64,000 nucleotides of DNA from Isoetes taiwanensis (GCA_021234155.1 JAJEKV010000195.1:327635-391634); one strand, 5' to 3'; numbered from the stretch's first letter, positions 11,139 to 23,470 are shown. Numbers and translations: made by a program. Notes: generated from the letters alone by a model not told the origin.

Positions 11139-13957
11139 GGGTACCAACTCGCTGCTCAACTACATTCAAGATAATGGGAATAGCTAAGCTGGAGAAGAGC
11201 ATGAGAAGTACATAGCACGTATATGCACTGAAATGGACCATGAGCAGACATATTCAAAATTCATTCATTCATATATACGTAGTTATGTTTATTTTTAGAA
11301 TCATATAGCATTGGCATCCATTCAAGTGCATTGACTGCGCATTTAGTTGTTTCAAACCACCAAAGAAAACAAAATGCTGAAGTTAAAGCGAATACTGTGA
11401 ATACTGTTGGTGGTTACAGCAAGCATATAGACGTTTGTACTTGTACTAATAACAGTAAGTAGTTACGATCTGGTAGATGCCCAAGATTAAGGCCTAAACT
11501 CTTGCTAAAGACGGTGGGGTCATTGAGAGGGCACTTCCGGGAGAGGTACCCACGCAGATAGTCTACATCCTAAAAGATGTTTAATTTAAGAGGGTATTGA
11601 GAGCCAGATGGCCAGATGTCTAAGATGGAAGAATGGCACAGCATTATTGAACATCCAATTGCTCAACTAGCAGAAGGTCCAGCTATGAGGCAGCTTGAGG
11701 ATTACAACAATTGTGTAGCACCCATCCCCTTCCATGAAGAGTATGATTTGGTCACTTTTGAATTCATATTCATTTGTTGGTATGGTAACAAGGGGCAGTT
11801 TTCAGGGGAGTCTCATAGCTTTTTGCTTTCAATATAAGAATTGGTTGGGATTCGCTGAGAAACGAGACCACCATGGGGGGACACAATGCCTCGAATTGTT
11901 TTGAGGGCATGAACGATATATGCATCTTGAAGGACCCCACAATTGTATGTGGATTTCAGATTGGGTTCAAACTTCCAACATGGCCCATACCTCATCTTTC
12001 CACAAGTCCAGAAATTCAAAGGAAAATACAGTATCCTTCCAGGATTTACAAATACATATTACTCCGGACAGATCTAGGGCACTAAGCTTGGCTAATATCT
12101 GGAGCATTAAGTTGCTGCCTACTAATGGCAGTAACAGAAAGTAAGCAAGCATACCATGTGAATGCCCAAAAAATGCAGCAGTTACGACTATGCGGAGGTT
12201 TCCCAGATCATGTGGGATGCTTCTGAAATTGGGTATTGGAATGGAGATTGCATAAGAACTTTGGCCTAGAGAGTATTAGGCCAGGACCAATTCGTGGAAG
12301 CCTTACTAGGGGTAGACCCAACCTTTGCAAAAGGTCAAGAAGAAATGGTAGAGAGTGATGTTGCTGAAGCAAGAAGAGACTTTACGGAAACAATAATCAT
12401 GAAACCTCAAATAGAGAAGCCCCCACACGATGTTGAGGTTGAGGGGAGGGCTATAGCAACATTAACAGCTATTGGGGAATCCCTTGATTCCATTTGCAGG
12501 AATGCAGGTGCATTCTTCCACAGGATATTTGAAGTAAATATGTTGCAGCAGTTGAAGTAGATTTAGGTTGAACGGGTGCTTAATGGGTCTTTTGCCTCCA
12601 CTTTGATGCTTTAAGGAGTTCAATTCATTTGTTTCTGAGATCAATACAAGTCTTACTCAGGAGAGTGTGAGGATCTTGTGCTATAGTGAGGGGAAGGAAG
12701 TGTGTCTTGACACTGAATGGCGAAGGCAGCAGGGGCATAGGTTGGATGTAATCTTGCTGGAAATGGTGGCTCACAAAACTGGGAAGCTGAAATTCCAACA
12801 ATTACATCTTGAAGTCCATGGAGGAGGTAGTTGTGACAAAGGAATTACTGGTACAGACTACATTGTAGATCCTTCTAAATATGTAAGTAAAAAGGTTGGA
12901 GAAGAGGTGAAGTATGCATATAACAGCAGTGTGCATACAGAGAAGAAGGGTTGGAATTGCCAAAAACTACGGCATAGAAGAAGCACAAGATCTTACCATG
13001 GAAGGTTCTAATGGAGCAGCTAGGGCTTATTGAAGCATCATAAGTTCTCTCCATCTTGGGCCAAGAGCTTGCACGCCATGAAGAAAGAGGATATTATGAC
13101 GAGTTTCACAGGATGGGCCAATGTGAGAAGGCACATGGTGCACACTAAAGACAAAGCAGGAACTTGGAGAATAGATTGTTGATGTCTGCACCAGTTCTAA
13201 TTGTGATGCACCAAACAGCAAGAGGCATCCGTAATTGATTCTGTGGATGCACTCTGACAAGTCGTTATAGATGCAAAGCATGCAGGCATACAAAGTTTGC
13301 ATGTGCTTGAAAAGGGCAAGACTCCTCAAAGGCATGATCAGATCAATTAACTTGATGTAAAAGCTCGTGTTTGCAGGAAGAATTTATCCATGTTCAAACA
13401 GTAATTATTTAAAAGGAGGAAGCCACACCATTGGTGTACAAATGTTAAAGTAAGCCAGAGATTCGACAGCCGGCATATAATCACAGTTTGGGAAAATGAA
13501 CACAACATGGTAGTTACAATCTGGTAGATGCCCAAGAATACAGCCTGGAATCCTAATACAGACAGTGCATCAGTCTATATTCTACATTCCATATAGAATA
13601 GATGCTGTTTTGCTAGGCGTTCTTTTCTGGTTTATCCTATGACATCCAAAGTCTATCATGGTTCTTGAGAAGAAGAGAGCTCTTATGCAAATGCAAAGTA
13701 AAACTTGCAATTTACAGTCAAGAACCAAAGCCAATTTTGCTGTCTACAAAGACTCAAAACTTACATCTTGAGAGAAAGATTTCTGATATAAAGTGTGGGC
13801 TTTCAAATTGTTTCGAAGAAATCAGTGCGTGCAGCTACTGTAGAAAATGGAAAAGAAATGAATATAATTCAAGAATCGAAATGAAAAACTCAAACTTAAG
13901 GGAAACATTTATGGTACAAGCTGTGGTGTGGGCCTTCAAATCGTTTCCCCAGGAATC

Positions 13958-14057
13958 AAATTATTGCTAGTGTTATAGGAATGAAATGGAAATGAACTTA
14001 GAAATCAAAATTCTTGCTACTGTTATAAGAATGAAAAGGGAATAAACTTACATAGGC
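13958..14057. repeat. Short tandem duplication, about 50 bp
   Basis: Two neighbouring copies of 'AAATT.TTGCTA.TGTTATA.GAATGAAA' followed by 'GGAA..AACTTA' lie at about 13958 and 14008. Several mismatches separate them. Non-coding. Confidence 0.5.
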
Positions 14058-14089
14058 AACCAAAACGAATTTATAGCCAACCCGAAGCT

Positions 14090-14345
14090 CAAGGTTTACT
14101 CCGGGTTTGCAAATTTGGCCCGTTTGCAGAAGTGGCGGCAACACGGCCAATTTCGAAGTTTGATCGAGGTTCTAGAAGGAAGGAGGAAAAAATGGGCCGA
14201 GGGGGAGGTAGAAGGTCGCCCAATGAGCTGGCTATGGCGGAAAAAACCAAAGGAGAGCAATATTAGACCACTGGCATAGCTCGTAAATTCGTCCAGCGAT
14301 GGCGCGCTAGGTGCGGTGTCGGGTTCAAATGTTGACGTGTCGGGT
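14090..14345 (-). promoter_or_regulatory. CpG-rich block, possible promoter or 5' leader region
   Basis: This 250-bp block is distinctly GC- and CpG-rich compared with the AT-rich DNA around it and contains CT-rich runs when read on the minus strand. It lies about 3 kb upstream of the NET start and could hold its promoter or an untranslated first exon. No TATA box or clear donor site decides the matter. Confidence 0.2.
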
Positions 14346-14879
14346 GCTCATTTGCTAATTCTTTTTTCAATGGTTTATGATTAATGTTGCCCCTTCAACA
14401 CAACGTGTCCCCTTAATAGGAGGGCCTGCTCAATAATGCATTATGCATGTGAATGCATATGGGGTGCATTTATTCCTACTTCTCTTGGTCCATACAGACC
14501 TAGTCTATCCTCATCCTCAATGCTCATTCATACCCTTTGTCCTGTCTCCATTAGGATCAGAGCTAATCTCCTGTCCAATTGTATAGTCTCCTTTAGTGCA
14601 TTATACTCCTCTTATTCTATTAGATGCCATGGTTTTAGCTCACTTAATTTTTCCCCATGAAAGGAGGTAATCAGGAACAAGAAGTGCAAAGAATCAAATA
14701 AGACTTCACACTATCTAGTAATCACAATAGTGGGCATGTATTCTTCATCCTTCTACTTAAGGCAATCGCTTGCTGTTGATTTTGAGATAGTAATAACCAA
14801 CACCTTGGAGGAGAGACATCTCTGCTACAAAAGATGCAGATCCACCAGCAACTATTTCCCTTGAGCATGCTGCACCTCA

Positions 14880-16974
14880 AGATTCGGACTCATCTATGAG
14901 TCTTCATGATGAAGTTGAGGATCAACCATGTGTTACAAACACACCAAATCCTCCAGATCACTCTACTATTGAAAATGCTTCAATAGATGAGGCATATAAC
15001 CTGGATTGGAATCCACTCCATCCTCATATTCCAATTCCACCATCATCTGTCATGCCTCCTACTGTGTGAGAAGACCGAGAGGCTCAAGGCAAAGCAGCAA
15101 CTTGCTTGCAAGAAAGACTCTTGCAATTATGCCCTAATGTCTCAACTCCTTGGTACATCAAATCCTACCACCTACAAGCAAGCAGCTGCCATTCCCATAT
15201 GGAATGCATTCATATAGCCCCAGAATATGACATGCTTATCGACCAAAGGCACTTGACTCTCACTCCCAAACCAAGAGGCCAACCGGGGGAAAATTTTAAA
15301 GGGACCTATAATTTTGTACAAGTATAATGAATTGGCCATTCCTTGTAAAATATGCCCCCAAAAGTGTAGCTTTGAATTGGCCATTTTCCTATTTTTTTCC
15401 TAATGTGGATGCAACCCAATTGGCGATTTTTTGAACTAAATATCTATTAATGTGTAGCTCAAATGGCCATTTTAGCTAGATTCTTATTAAATATAGAGGT
15501 AGTTGCCCAAACATAAAAAGTCATTACCATATAAAATGTGTTAAGTTAAATGTTGTATGAATTTGAATTCATACCTCATGTATTTCAATAATGCAGTTCT
15601 TTGGTAGGGAGAATCAAAAATCGGATGCGAGTCTTCATAAGGAGGATTGAAAAGTGTCTTGACATTTGATTTTCTAAAAGAGAGGGATTATTCTTAGTTG
15701 GTAGATATATTTAGGAATAAAAATTTCTAATAATGTTGGCCCCCATAAGTGGCAATTTATGAGAGGGCCTCTTAATGACAAGATTTGGCGAAACTTAAGG
15801 CATTACGAGGTTTAGCCAAGTGGCCTAAATGGCCATTCCATAAGTATATCTAGTTCTCACTTGGGACTAAATTGGCCCCAAAGTCGATACCACTCCAATT
15901 AGCAAACATCTAATTGGCTATTCTAATGTCGTAATAGGCAATAAAGTGCCACAAAATAGCGAATCTGCAGGTACTCCGTAGGTAAGGCATCCTACTCAAG
16001 CCGGCCGTCGCATTTTGCCTGGACCTTGTAATTTGTGGCCAAATGGCCCACCGGGGCCACTAAAATTTTCGCTGAGGCCAACATGTCATTCGGAACAAAT
16101 GGGTATTTCGGATCAAATACAACTGCGATGGCAGCATAGCAAAGCACAAGGCTAGACTTGTGGCCAAGGGATATGCCCAAGAATTTGGCATTGACTATAC
16201 AAATGTTTTTGCCCCTGCCGCCAGAATGCCTACCATTCGAACAGTTATTGCATTGGCTGCCAGTACAGAATGGCCCATCTATCAGCTAGACTTTAAAAGC
16301 GCCTTTTTAAATGGTGATCTGCAGGAAACCATTTACATGGAGAAACCTTAGGGATTGGTGAAAAAGGGAGAAGAATCACTTGTCTGCCACCTTCAGAAAA
16401 GTTTGTTTGGCCTACGGCAGGCCCCAAGATGTTGGCACAACAAGATCAATGCTTTTTCATTGAACATTGGCTTCAAACGGTCCATGGCAGATCCTAGTCT
16501 CTATTACAAGAAATCTGATGCTCAAATATGTATTTTGGTTCTTTATGTGGATGATTCAATCATCACAGAGGATGCAACATCTACCATTGCAGATTTAAAG
16601 GAGCAACTTGCATGCTTCTTTGAGGTCATAGACCTAGGACTTTTACATTATTGCCTAGGAATTGAAGTATGGCAAAAAGACACCTCCATTATGCCCATTC
16701 GTGCCAAATACATAAAGGAAGTGTTAGACAGATTTCATATGGATGCATCCAAGCCAGTTCCTGCTCCATATGAACAAGGTAATAAACTTACCTTGGACAC
16801 TAACGGCGAATCATGTGATACCAAATTGTTTCGACAATTAGTTGGATCTCTCATCTATATCACCATTACTAGGCCAGACATCATGTTTGCAGTTGGGCAA
16901 GTTAGCCGGTTTATGCAACACCTAAGGATGAGTCACTGGAGAGCAGCAAAGCGAATTCTAGCATATTTGCACGG
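14880..16974 (+). pseudogene. Ty1/copia pol remnant: reverse transcriptase (RVT_2)
   Basis: The fragment reads like the copia RT domain: YKQAAAIPIWNAF and PKPRGQ before the MITE, then [44 protein letters not shown], the catalytic YVDD box at 16544-16555, and RPDIMFAVGQVSRFMQ. A TAG at 16349-16351 sits in frame after EKP, where the family normally has Gln or a similar residue. The frame around 15190-15290 also shifts. The coding similarity stops at AKRILAYLHG (about 16973), where the LINE begins, so the rest of RT and all of RNase H are missing. I infer loss of function from these breaks. Confidence 0.9.
15284..16073. mobile_element. Mutator-like MITE (790 bp) inserted in copia RT
   Basis: A perfect 9-bp direct repeat GAGGCCAAC flanks the insert (15275-15283 and 16074-16082). 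The termini are imperfect inverted repeats: left GGGAAAATTTTAAAGGGACC, right (reverse complement) GCGAAAATTTTAGTGGCCCC, 15 of 20 matching. Removing the insert and one copy of the 9-bp repeat restores the copia reading frame across the site. A 9-bp duplication is typical of Mutator-like elements. The body has no coding capacity and is rich in AATTGGCCATT-like subrepeats. Confidence 0.85.
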
Positions 16975-17504
16975 GTGCGTATTTGCACGGGTTGCCCATG
17001 AAGAAGCGCAGACTTATAGCTTCCATTCGCACGGGTGCACATCGTCTCTGCATTGAGACAGGACGTTGGGCTCGGGAAGCACGGGAGCAAAGGCTTTGCC
17101 AGTATTGCCACCAGGGCGCCATTGAGGATGAATGTCATGCCCTCCAGATCTGCCCAGCGTTTGCCCATATCCGAGAGCGGTATGTTCGATTACTAGTGCC
17201 TGGCCAACCGTTGCATGAGTTATTGAATACAGCGTCAGTGGGTTTGTTGGGGTTATACCTCCAGGAGGCTATGGATGCATGGACTTAGTTGTGTCCTCCG
17301 GGATGGTATTGAACTGTCCTATACAATTGTACAGCGTGCCAGCATACTTATTACTGCTAAGGTTTTTCCCTCGAAAACCCTTCGGGGTGGGGGGTTTTTT
17401 AATCCTGTCAGTAATACGCTTGCTGCTCTCTTTTTGTTTGGGTCCCATAGGCCAATCGGTCTCCGTGGACGCTAAAAAATCTATTCTATTCTATTCTATT
17501 CTAT
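16975..17504 (+). mobile_element. 5'-truncated LINE, 3' end with (TCTAT)n tail
   Basis: The coding end reads RLIASIRTGAHRLCIETGRW, then CQYCHQGAIEDECHALQICP, the zinc-binding C-terminal region of a non-LTR retrotransposon ORF2, ending at 17288. A 190-bp 3' UTR follows with the CTCGAAAACCCTTCGGGG hairpin, the GGTCCCATAGGCC..GTGGAC block, and a TCTAT pentamer tail (17480-17504). It is inserted in the copia element. No clear target duplication is visible, but the left edge shows a small duplication of TATTTGCACGGGT. Confidence 0.85.
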
Positions 17505-17697
17505 GGCAACTAGCTGGGTTAGTTATGCTACAAAATATGGTGGAGTTGTAATTACCGTTTATACCATGGTAATATTGTGATCACCATGTATACCCTGGTG
17601 ATGTTGAATTTATCATCCATACCGTGGTAATACTGCAACTCTATTTTGTCTCTCCATAATTAGGTATTCAGGATTAAGTTGCAGCTTTGTAAGGAGG

Positions 17698-18200
17698 TGT
17701 TAACAACTTAACTGTGACCTCGTGGTCATAAGGACCATGAAGAGCATGGTCTTGAAATACTGAAAAGTGAATACTAGGAAGGGGTGTATAAAAGCTCTGT
17801 TGCTTTTATATGTCTTGTCATGTCTATGATCATGCTTGCTTGAATTTAATTCAAGGAATTGGCTATGGCATCATGAATTTTAGTTCATGATGATTGATTT
17901 GGATCCCTATGTAAAACTTATAGTAAATTATTAACTTGATAACTTTGGGCCCAGTACCCCTTTTACTAGTTGGACTAGTAATTAACAAGGTTAGAGGTAC
18001 TTGTTAGCAGTATTAGGGTATTGCAAGAGGTCTACATGTTACCATTATATTAGTATAAGTTGATAGCATAGGACCATTGCCCAGGCTTTCTAGCCAGGCT
18101 AGCAATATAAAAGGACATGGGGTGCCTTAATACTGGTTATTGTGCGTCTGCTTACTAGGTTATTGCAGTATCAGTGGCATGCGATTGCATGTTAGGGCCT
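17698..18200 (+). repeat. Copia 3' LTR (start defined, end approximate)
   Basis: A purine tract AAGGAGG at 17691-17697 is followed directly by TGTTAACAACTTAAC, the usual polypurine tract and TG start of an LTR. TATAAAAG boxes occur at 17787-17794 and near 18107. The 3' terminal CA cannot be fixed because the other LTR is not seen in the window. Confidence 0.5.
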
Positions 18201-18940
18201 AACCAAATCCTTGTAGGGAATTGTGATGACTATGTTATTATTGACTCGAAGTGTCAATAGAGCACCACCTAGGGTCCATGCTAAAAATTCACAATAATTG
18301 GGAATTGTTGAGGTGGACTTCATACTGGTTCCTATGTGCTATAGGGTTCTAATTCCGTGGGAATTTAAGGGTCTAGTACATATTTGGACTTAGCAGTTTA
18401 AAAACTGTGTTTTGGAAGCAAAGCTTCCATTAGGACCCTAGGAGTCTTGATGGTGGAATCTGGGATTCCATGGTAAGGGCAGAAGTCCAAACGTGTGGTA
18501 TCTACCATGGTAGTAGGTCAAGTGGCCATACTTGGTAATGACTGCAATGTCCCCGTATGGATATATGTCTGTGCAATTGACGCAAGCCATATCGATACTC
18601 GATATTCCTAGCTTAACATCCAGGATGTTAAGAGATGGATAAGTCCGTCAGTTGAGCATAAACATTCATGGAAGCCACTTAAGAATGTAGAACTATTCTG
18701 GTTATTATCCCCACAGGCTTTGTAGACATTTTTGAGTTTGACCTCGGGAGAACTTTGCTTTATGTGGTTCCATCTCGTGTGCCTTATTAGGTGGAGCAAT
18801 TAAGCGAGAATCATCTCATCCCAAAATTTAGTTGTATGCACATTAGGATTACCTGGGAGCTTGGAGCATTTCGCTTCTAAAATGATTTTCCACGGAAGAC
18901 GTTCAAGACAAATAGGATGTGTGCCTTCCTCCATCCACTA
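18200..18940. other. No recognised feature
   Basis: Unassigned sequence between two copia remnants. It may be more of the same decayed retrotransposons. No motif, RNA gene or sustained reading frame could be supported. Confidence 0.4.
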
Positions 18941-18944
18941 TGCA

Positions 18945-19245
18945 AACCGTTTCTTCCAATTAACGAGGCATCTATGAGATTTTTATGATAGAATATAACC
19001 CAATACAAACTTCTTCGATGATTAATAAAAGTAACTGCAAAGATATATCTTCTATAACTGAGGAAGAAAGGAAATAATGCAAAGGGTACTATACAGTGAA
19101 CTTATTGGGAGCTTGCTTTATGTGGCAATACCAAAAGACCAGATATTGTGTTTGCAATGAATTTATTGAGTAAATATTTGAATAATCCAAGTTGGAAACA
19201 TTGGGTTGTTGCTAAATGTATTCTTAAGTATCTGAAGGTGTTTAG
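18945..19245 (+). pseudogene. Second Ty1/copia RT scrap
   Basis: Translated pieces read ISSITEEER, then SLLYVA-like sequence, and KRPDIVFAMNLLSKYLNNPS with W..AKCILKYLK, the standard end of the copia RT domain. Frameshifts and stops interrupt it. It differs from the copy at 16355-16970, so it comes from another element. Confidence 0.75.
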
Positions 19246-19367
19246 AGTCTGGGTCGAGTTCTGAACAACCTGTAAGACAATCCTTTACGAGGATCTTTGA
19301 ATCTAACAGACAAATCCTGAGCATAGGGTGTCATGCAGTATTTTGCAAAAGAATTAAGAAACAAAGG

Positions 19368-19619
19368 ACATAAATGAAAACAAGAGAAATATCAATGCCA
19401 AATTTGAGAATCTCGAGATATAAGAAAGGCAAAGCAGAGATAAAAAATAAGAGAAATCCTGAGTCTTGTACAACTTCTAATTCTAAGCTTCAGACATAAA
19501 TGAAAACAAGAGAAATATCAATGCCAAATTTGAGAATCTCTAGATATGAGAAAGGCAAAGCAGAGATCAGAAACAAGAGAAATCCTGAGTCTTGTATAGC
19601 TTCTAATTCTAAGCTTCTG
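19368..19619. repeat. 126-bp tandem duplication
   Basis: Units 19368-19493 and 19494-19619 both start with ACATAAATGAAAACAAGAGA and end with CTTCTAATTCTAAGCTTC. They are about 95% identical, so the event is fairly recent. Non-coding. Confidence 0.9.
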
Positions 19620-21877
19620 ATATATAGTATAATATCCTTGGGCCCAATATGAAGACCAACCAAATAAAAATGTGCCCTTAGTAAGATTGAAGATTTTTTC
19701 AAAGGCAATAAGATTATTTGAGATAGAGTTGAAATATTCAAGTTACGAAATTTTTAATGTGTGTTTGAAATAACTACTCAAAGTAGCATAATGTGAATCT
19801 CAGTTCCATTTCTGATGAATTTTAATTTTATTGGAAAGTCTACAAATTTGACGACTATTTACCATGTCCAAGATGCCCTTTGTTTGGGGCATTATAGTAA
19901 TTTGAGAAAAACATGAGACATTCAGATAAATTTTCTTATGAAAAAAATAACTAACTCTAACTAGAATTACTTAGAAATAGCTTGACTACTAGTTGCCACC
20001 ATGAATTTGAAGGGATACCACGTATAAAAAATATGGCATTTTGGCAAATGCAAAGGAAATATAGGGCACTTTTTATAGCCTATTGAAAAATCTTCTAATG
20101 TTTTCCTAAATAGTCATATATTTTAAGTTATGAACTGGAAATTAGTACTAACTCTTATGGAAAAATACATGAAAATCTACTAAGGCGCCACCGTGACTCC
20201 CCATGGTCGCGGTTCCGTGTATCCCAAGCCCCCCCTTCCCCTCCCCCGCGGCCCCACCGCGACGCCACTATACGGGATGTTGCTATCGTAGCATGTCCTC
20301 CTGGGGGGTTGACCAAGACTCCATCCTGTATTGATCTGCCCATATCTCTCTTTTGTCCATCAAGCTCCTCCTTTCACGTTGGCAGGCATATTAAAATTCT
20401 TTTGCTCAAATGTTTGCATGAATTCAATCGATTCAGCTCAAATGCATCCCATGTTTCATATTCCCATACAAGGATCATCTGGGTGGAACTTTACTGTTGG
20501 GGAATTTCAATGGCATGTCCACGGCAATCCTCAGTCAATCCAAGCCCCTGCAAACATCAACAGGATTAGGGCAAAGAGGTAGTGGAAAAGGAAGACAACA
20601 CAAACACCTGAGAAAAACCATGGCTATGAAGAACCCTTCATCGAATAGAGGTTAATGGATGGATCAACATTGTTTAACATGCTAGAAGAGGTTAGTAAGA
20701 GTATGGGATTTCAATTAGACAGGTTCTAAGAGGTTTAGAATTCCTAAGTCCGACAGTATAGTAGGATAACACATCAACAGAAAATGCATTACCATGTGCT
20801 AATTCTTGAGCAAGAGTAGAAGCTACTTTTTGCCAAATGACACGGCCCCAATGGAAGTCGAGAAACTTCGATCTGAACTCATTCCAAGTTGACAACACTA
20901 TACCATGCAGACATTGTCAGCACACTGGTTGCATGCCATTGACACGAAGAGACCAAGGGACAATCTACATTACCATCACCCAAAGAAATCCACCATCAAC
21001 TAGCTGCATGATCAGTGCAAGCCATCGAGTATAAATGAAACGAAGTGTGCACAGTCTCCCAAGTAGCTAGCAACCCTTGAGGAGGATGATACATTAAATA
21101 TGTAGAAAGTGGATAGAATAATGCCCATTGAAGGAGTGGCTTAATAGATGGAGACCCAAAGAAAATGCACATCTATAAAGGCTTGGTAAATGAGATGTAG
21201 ACCTGGAGAGTTATCAACATTATTCAAAATCCGCCATATGACTTAGAAATCAGCACCTTGCTTTGAAGAAGATGATGAATCATCTCCAGCCATCCATAAC
21301 ATATAGGTAAAATGCTTCTCCCAACTAATTTTAACATTAGCTTCCTCTTCAGTGCCACCTTCCTAATAGCTCAAACAATAAGCCGCATCTTCGTCGGTGG
21401 TCTTCCAGATCCACAAGACATGTTTTGGATGGTTCATTTGGTGCATTTGATGTATGTTGTCCTCCTTCATCCTAATGTGTTACCTCCATTGCCAAAATGG
21501 CCTTTAGTTATCCCTGAACCTCATCAAGAAGCAGTCTAGTGATGGGTATGGATAAATTGCTTCATCTTGAAATGTCTCATGGTGGTAACTCGTCCGTAGA
21601 TGTGTGCGGGTAAGTATTTATGTTTGCCTCATGGGGAAGGAAGATCATTGCATAAGAAAATAGTAAGTATATTTCCAACGACTTTTTGGCCATCTATTTG
21701 TTGTTGATTATCCCGAGTTTCCCAATGACTTAATTAAGGCAAATCATGTCCTGCTTGTCAATTCCAACATGTTAGGTGCATTTTTGGCCAATTCTAGGAT
21801 GGATTGAAAAATCATTGACAAGTGGGAGTAAGCAAGGCAGTTCCAAGAAAATAACTTATATCAAGACTCAAAAGTTG
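19620..21877. other. No recognised gene; one GC-rich patch
   Basis: AT-rich DNA except for a C-rich patch at 20185-20300. An open stretch at 20331-20582 (plus) matches nothing known to me. Its CAAGCCCCTGCAAACAT (about 20541) recurs near 59208 in the ParB-like remnant, which may be chance. Confidence 0.4.
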
Positions 21878-21996
21878 GTAGATAGATAGATAATGAGTTT
21901 TTAACGTCCAAGAAACCCAAGCGGGTTATAGGATGGTACATGCAAGGGCAACAGCCCGTATGAAACTTGGGGATTAAGCCCCATCACCAAACATGA
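21878..21996 (-). mobile_element. LINE-like 3' end with (TCTA)n tail
   Basis: Read on the minus strand, the segment contains two small hairpins (GGGGCTTAATCCCC and CGGGCTGTTGCCC), then GGTTTCTTGGACGTTAAAAA and a TCTA tetramer tail ending at 21878. This layout (hairpins, GGAC.(G)TAAAAA, microsatellite) matches the other LINE 3' ends in the window, although the sequence is a different subfamily. It has no coding part. Confidence 0.5.
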
Positions 21997-23383
21997 TAAC
22001 AAAATAAAAATAACAAAACAAAAGAAGAAGAAGAAGACTGAATGGTGTAAAATCCAAATTTCCACACGACTCTAATGTACTATGGTAACTTTCTCAAACT
22101 ATAATGATTTTTCAATGGTAACTATAAACCTTTTAGTAGCTTCCACAAACTTAATGATATTTTGGTAATTCTCCCAATAAGAACAACTACCATTTGAAAG
22201 AGTCTCAAACAAGATTAAGGAGCAAATGGAATAAAAATTTTGATAGTTTCTCTAGACACGCAAAATCATATCATGCTAAACACCACAATTGGAACATACA
22301 CAAGAGCCATAGTAAATGGCACCTCCAATATAAAATCCGTACATGCCCCGGCAATGCCAAGCTTGGGTTGCTAGTAATAATTATAATAGTTTATTTGATT
22401 TATTTGTGTATCGTCTATTTTAAGACTTGTCCCGATTTATTAAGTACAAACAAAAGGCAAGAGCAACTATGTCAGAGGTTAACAATGAAGGCTCTCAAAG
22501 CACACTCTGCAACAGCTCCACGTTATAACTCTACACGTCATAACTGACAACATGGCAACAGCTCTAGGTGCAAACTGACATTTTACTGCATGAAACCCGT
22601 ACGGATATTTGTGTGGTTTATGGATCGAATACTGTATGATGTAGGATTTATTTAGGAGCAACAAAGTCAACGTAGCTCTCGTGTGGCAACCCTATCCAAT
22701 CTGTTTGTATCCTGTCTTTGCCCGTCTCCTGTCTTTGCCCGTCTCCATAGCCGTCCACAAATATAATGTGGCCCACAATATGGTCCGGTCACGATACCTG
22801 CTGGTGGGCAAATAACCATCCAAGGTGACTCCATATAGCGGGATCATTGGATCCATGGATGTATGGCCATGGGGCCAAGACAATGAGATAATTAGTCCGC
22901 AATAACCCTTGGCATGTGAACATTAACGGGCTTCCTATTGGTTGGGGCTGTTTTTGTGTATTGGTTGGGACCAATGAAGAAGCCAAAAAACCAGATGTTT
23001 CAAGTTTCCAAACAAAAATTTGTATCAAATGCATGAAATCTTTGGAAATTTTTCTTTTGAAACTATTTTGCCATTCACTAACTCAACCGGAAACTTGAAC
23101 TTTTAATGGATAAAACCTTCTCTACACTGGAGTTCTTCTAATTACTATTGTGGTAGGCGTATATGGTATTTATTATTGCTACTACTCTGGTGAACAATTT
23201 AATTGCAATGTAATACATGTTTGGATGGAATTACTCTATAAATACGTAGCACAATAACAGGGGATTTCAGGGGGATTTGATATGGATCTAAAAATGACAA
23301 TTCCTGAAACCATAGACCATGTTTCCAACACAATTGAATGGGTTGCTATAAAAAAAAACATAGATTTAAAATAAAAAATAATG
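21997..23383. other. No recognised gene
   Basis: Mostly AT-rich sequence. A small tandem duplication of CTGTCTTTGCCCGTCTC lies at about 22712-22747. No domain, RNA gene or transposon end was supported. Confidence 0.4.
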
Positions 23384-23389
23384 TTAGCT

Positions 23390-23470
23390 CACTAATTATA
23401 TTGGTCAAGGTAGTCTTATTAGGACATTGAGTTATTTTGGTAGGGGTTCAAGCCCCTGTACTTCATATTC
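23390..23470 (+). repeat. tRNA-like pol III promoter, possible SINE head
   Basis: A-box-like TTAGCTCACTAATT (from 23394) and B-box-like GGTTCAAGCCC (23445-23455) lie about 50 bp apart, near the spacing in tRNA genes. The B-box sits in a perfect AGGGG/CCCCT stem like a T-arm. The rest does not fold as a normal tRNA, which suggests a tRNA-derived SINE rather than a tRNA gene. The 3' end and target duplication were not found. Confidence 0.4.

Larger units (their letters stand above)
11139..14819. other. Upstream flank of NET, no recognised gene
   Basis: On the minus strand a possible splice acceptor (TTGAATGTAG) lies just upstream of the NET start, so a 5' UTR intron is likely. An open stretch at 12294-12560 (plus) has protein-like composition (TLTAIGESLDSICRNAGAFF) but matches nothing I know and is followed by stops. 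Short direct repeats of about 26 bp (TAGTTAC.ATCTGGTAGATGC) occur near 11460 and 13511. No RNA gene or complete transposon was recognised. Confidence 0.4.
14820..18200 (+). mobile_element. Decayed Ty1/copia LTR retrotransposon, nested insertions
   Basis: The integrase-RT linker and the start of the RT domain are readable to 15283, RT resumes at 16083, and the 3' LTR begins at 17698. The element was broken by a 790-bp MULE-type MITE, by a stop codon at 16349-16351 and by a LINE fragment that replaces the RNase H region. No 5' LTR or intact gag/integrase was recognised, so the left boundary (about 14820) and right boundary (about 18200) are approximate. It cannot be autonomous. Confidence 0.75.

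Noticed and set aside
11459-13553. Short direct repeats as termini of a 2-kb element
   Set aside because: The 26-bp similarity is imperfect, no terminal inverted repeats or coding parts were found, and the boundaries are not sharp.
16355-17056. Reading the 233-codon frame as one copia protein
   Set aside because: Its last 28 or so residues come from LINE sequence in the wrong frame. The natural copia similarity ends at about 16973.
21312-21539. IFVGGLPD, resembling an RNA-recognition motif (RNP1/2-like)
   Set aside because: Only a few residues match, and the rest of the frame lacks the RRM fold pattern.
23390-23470. True tRNA gene
   Set aside because: The T-arm-like stem is present, but no acceptor stem or anticodon arm can be formed.
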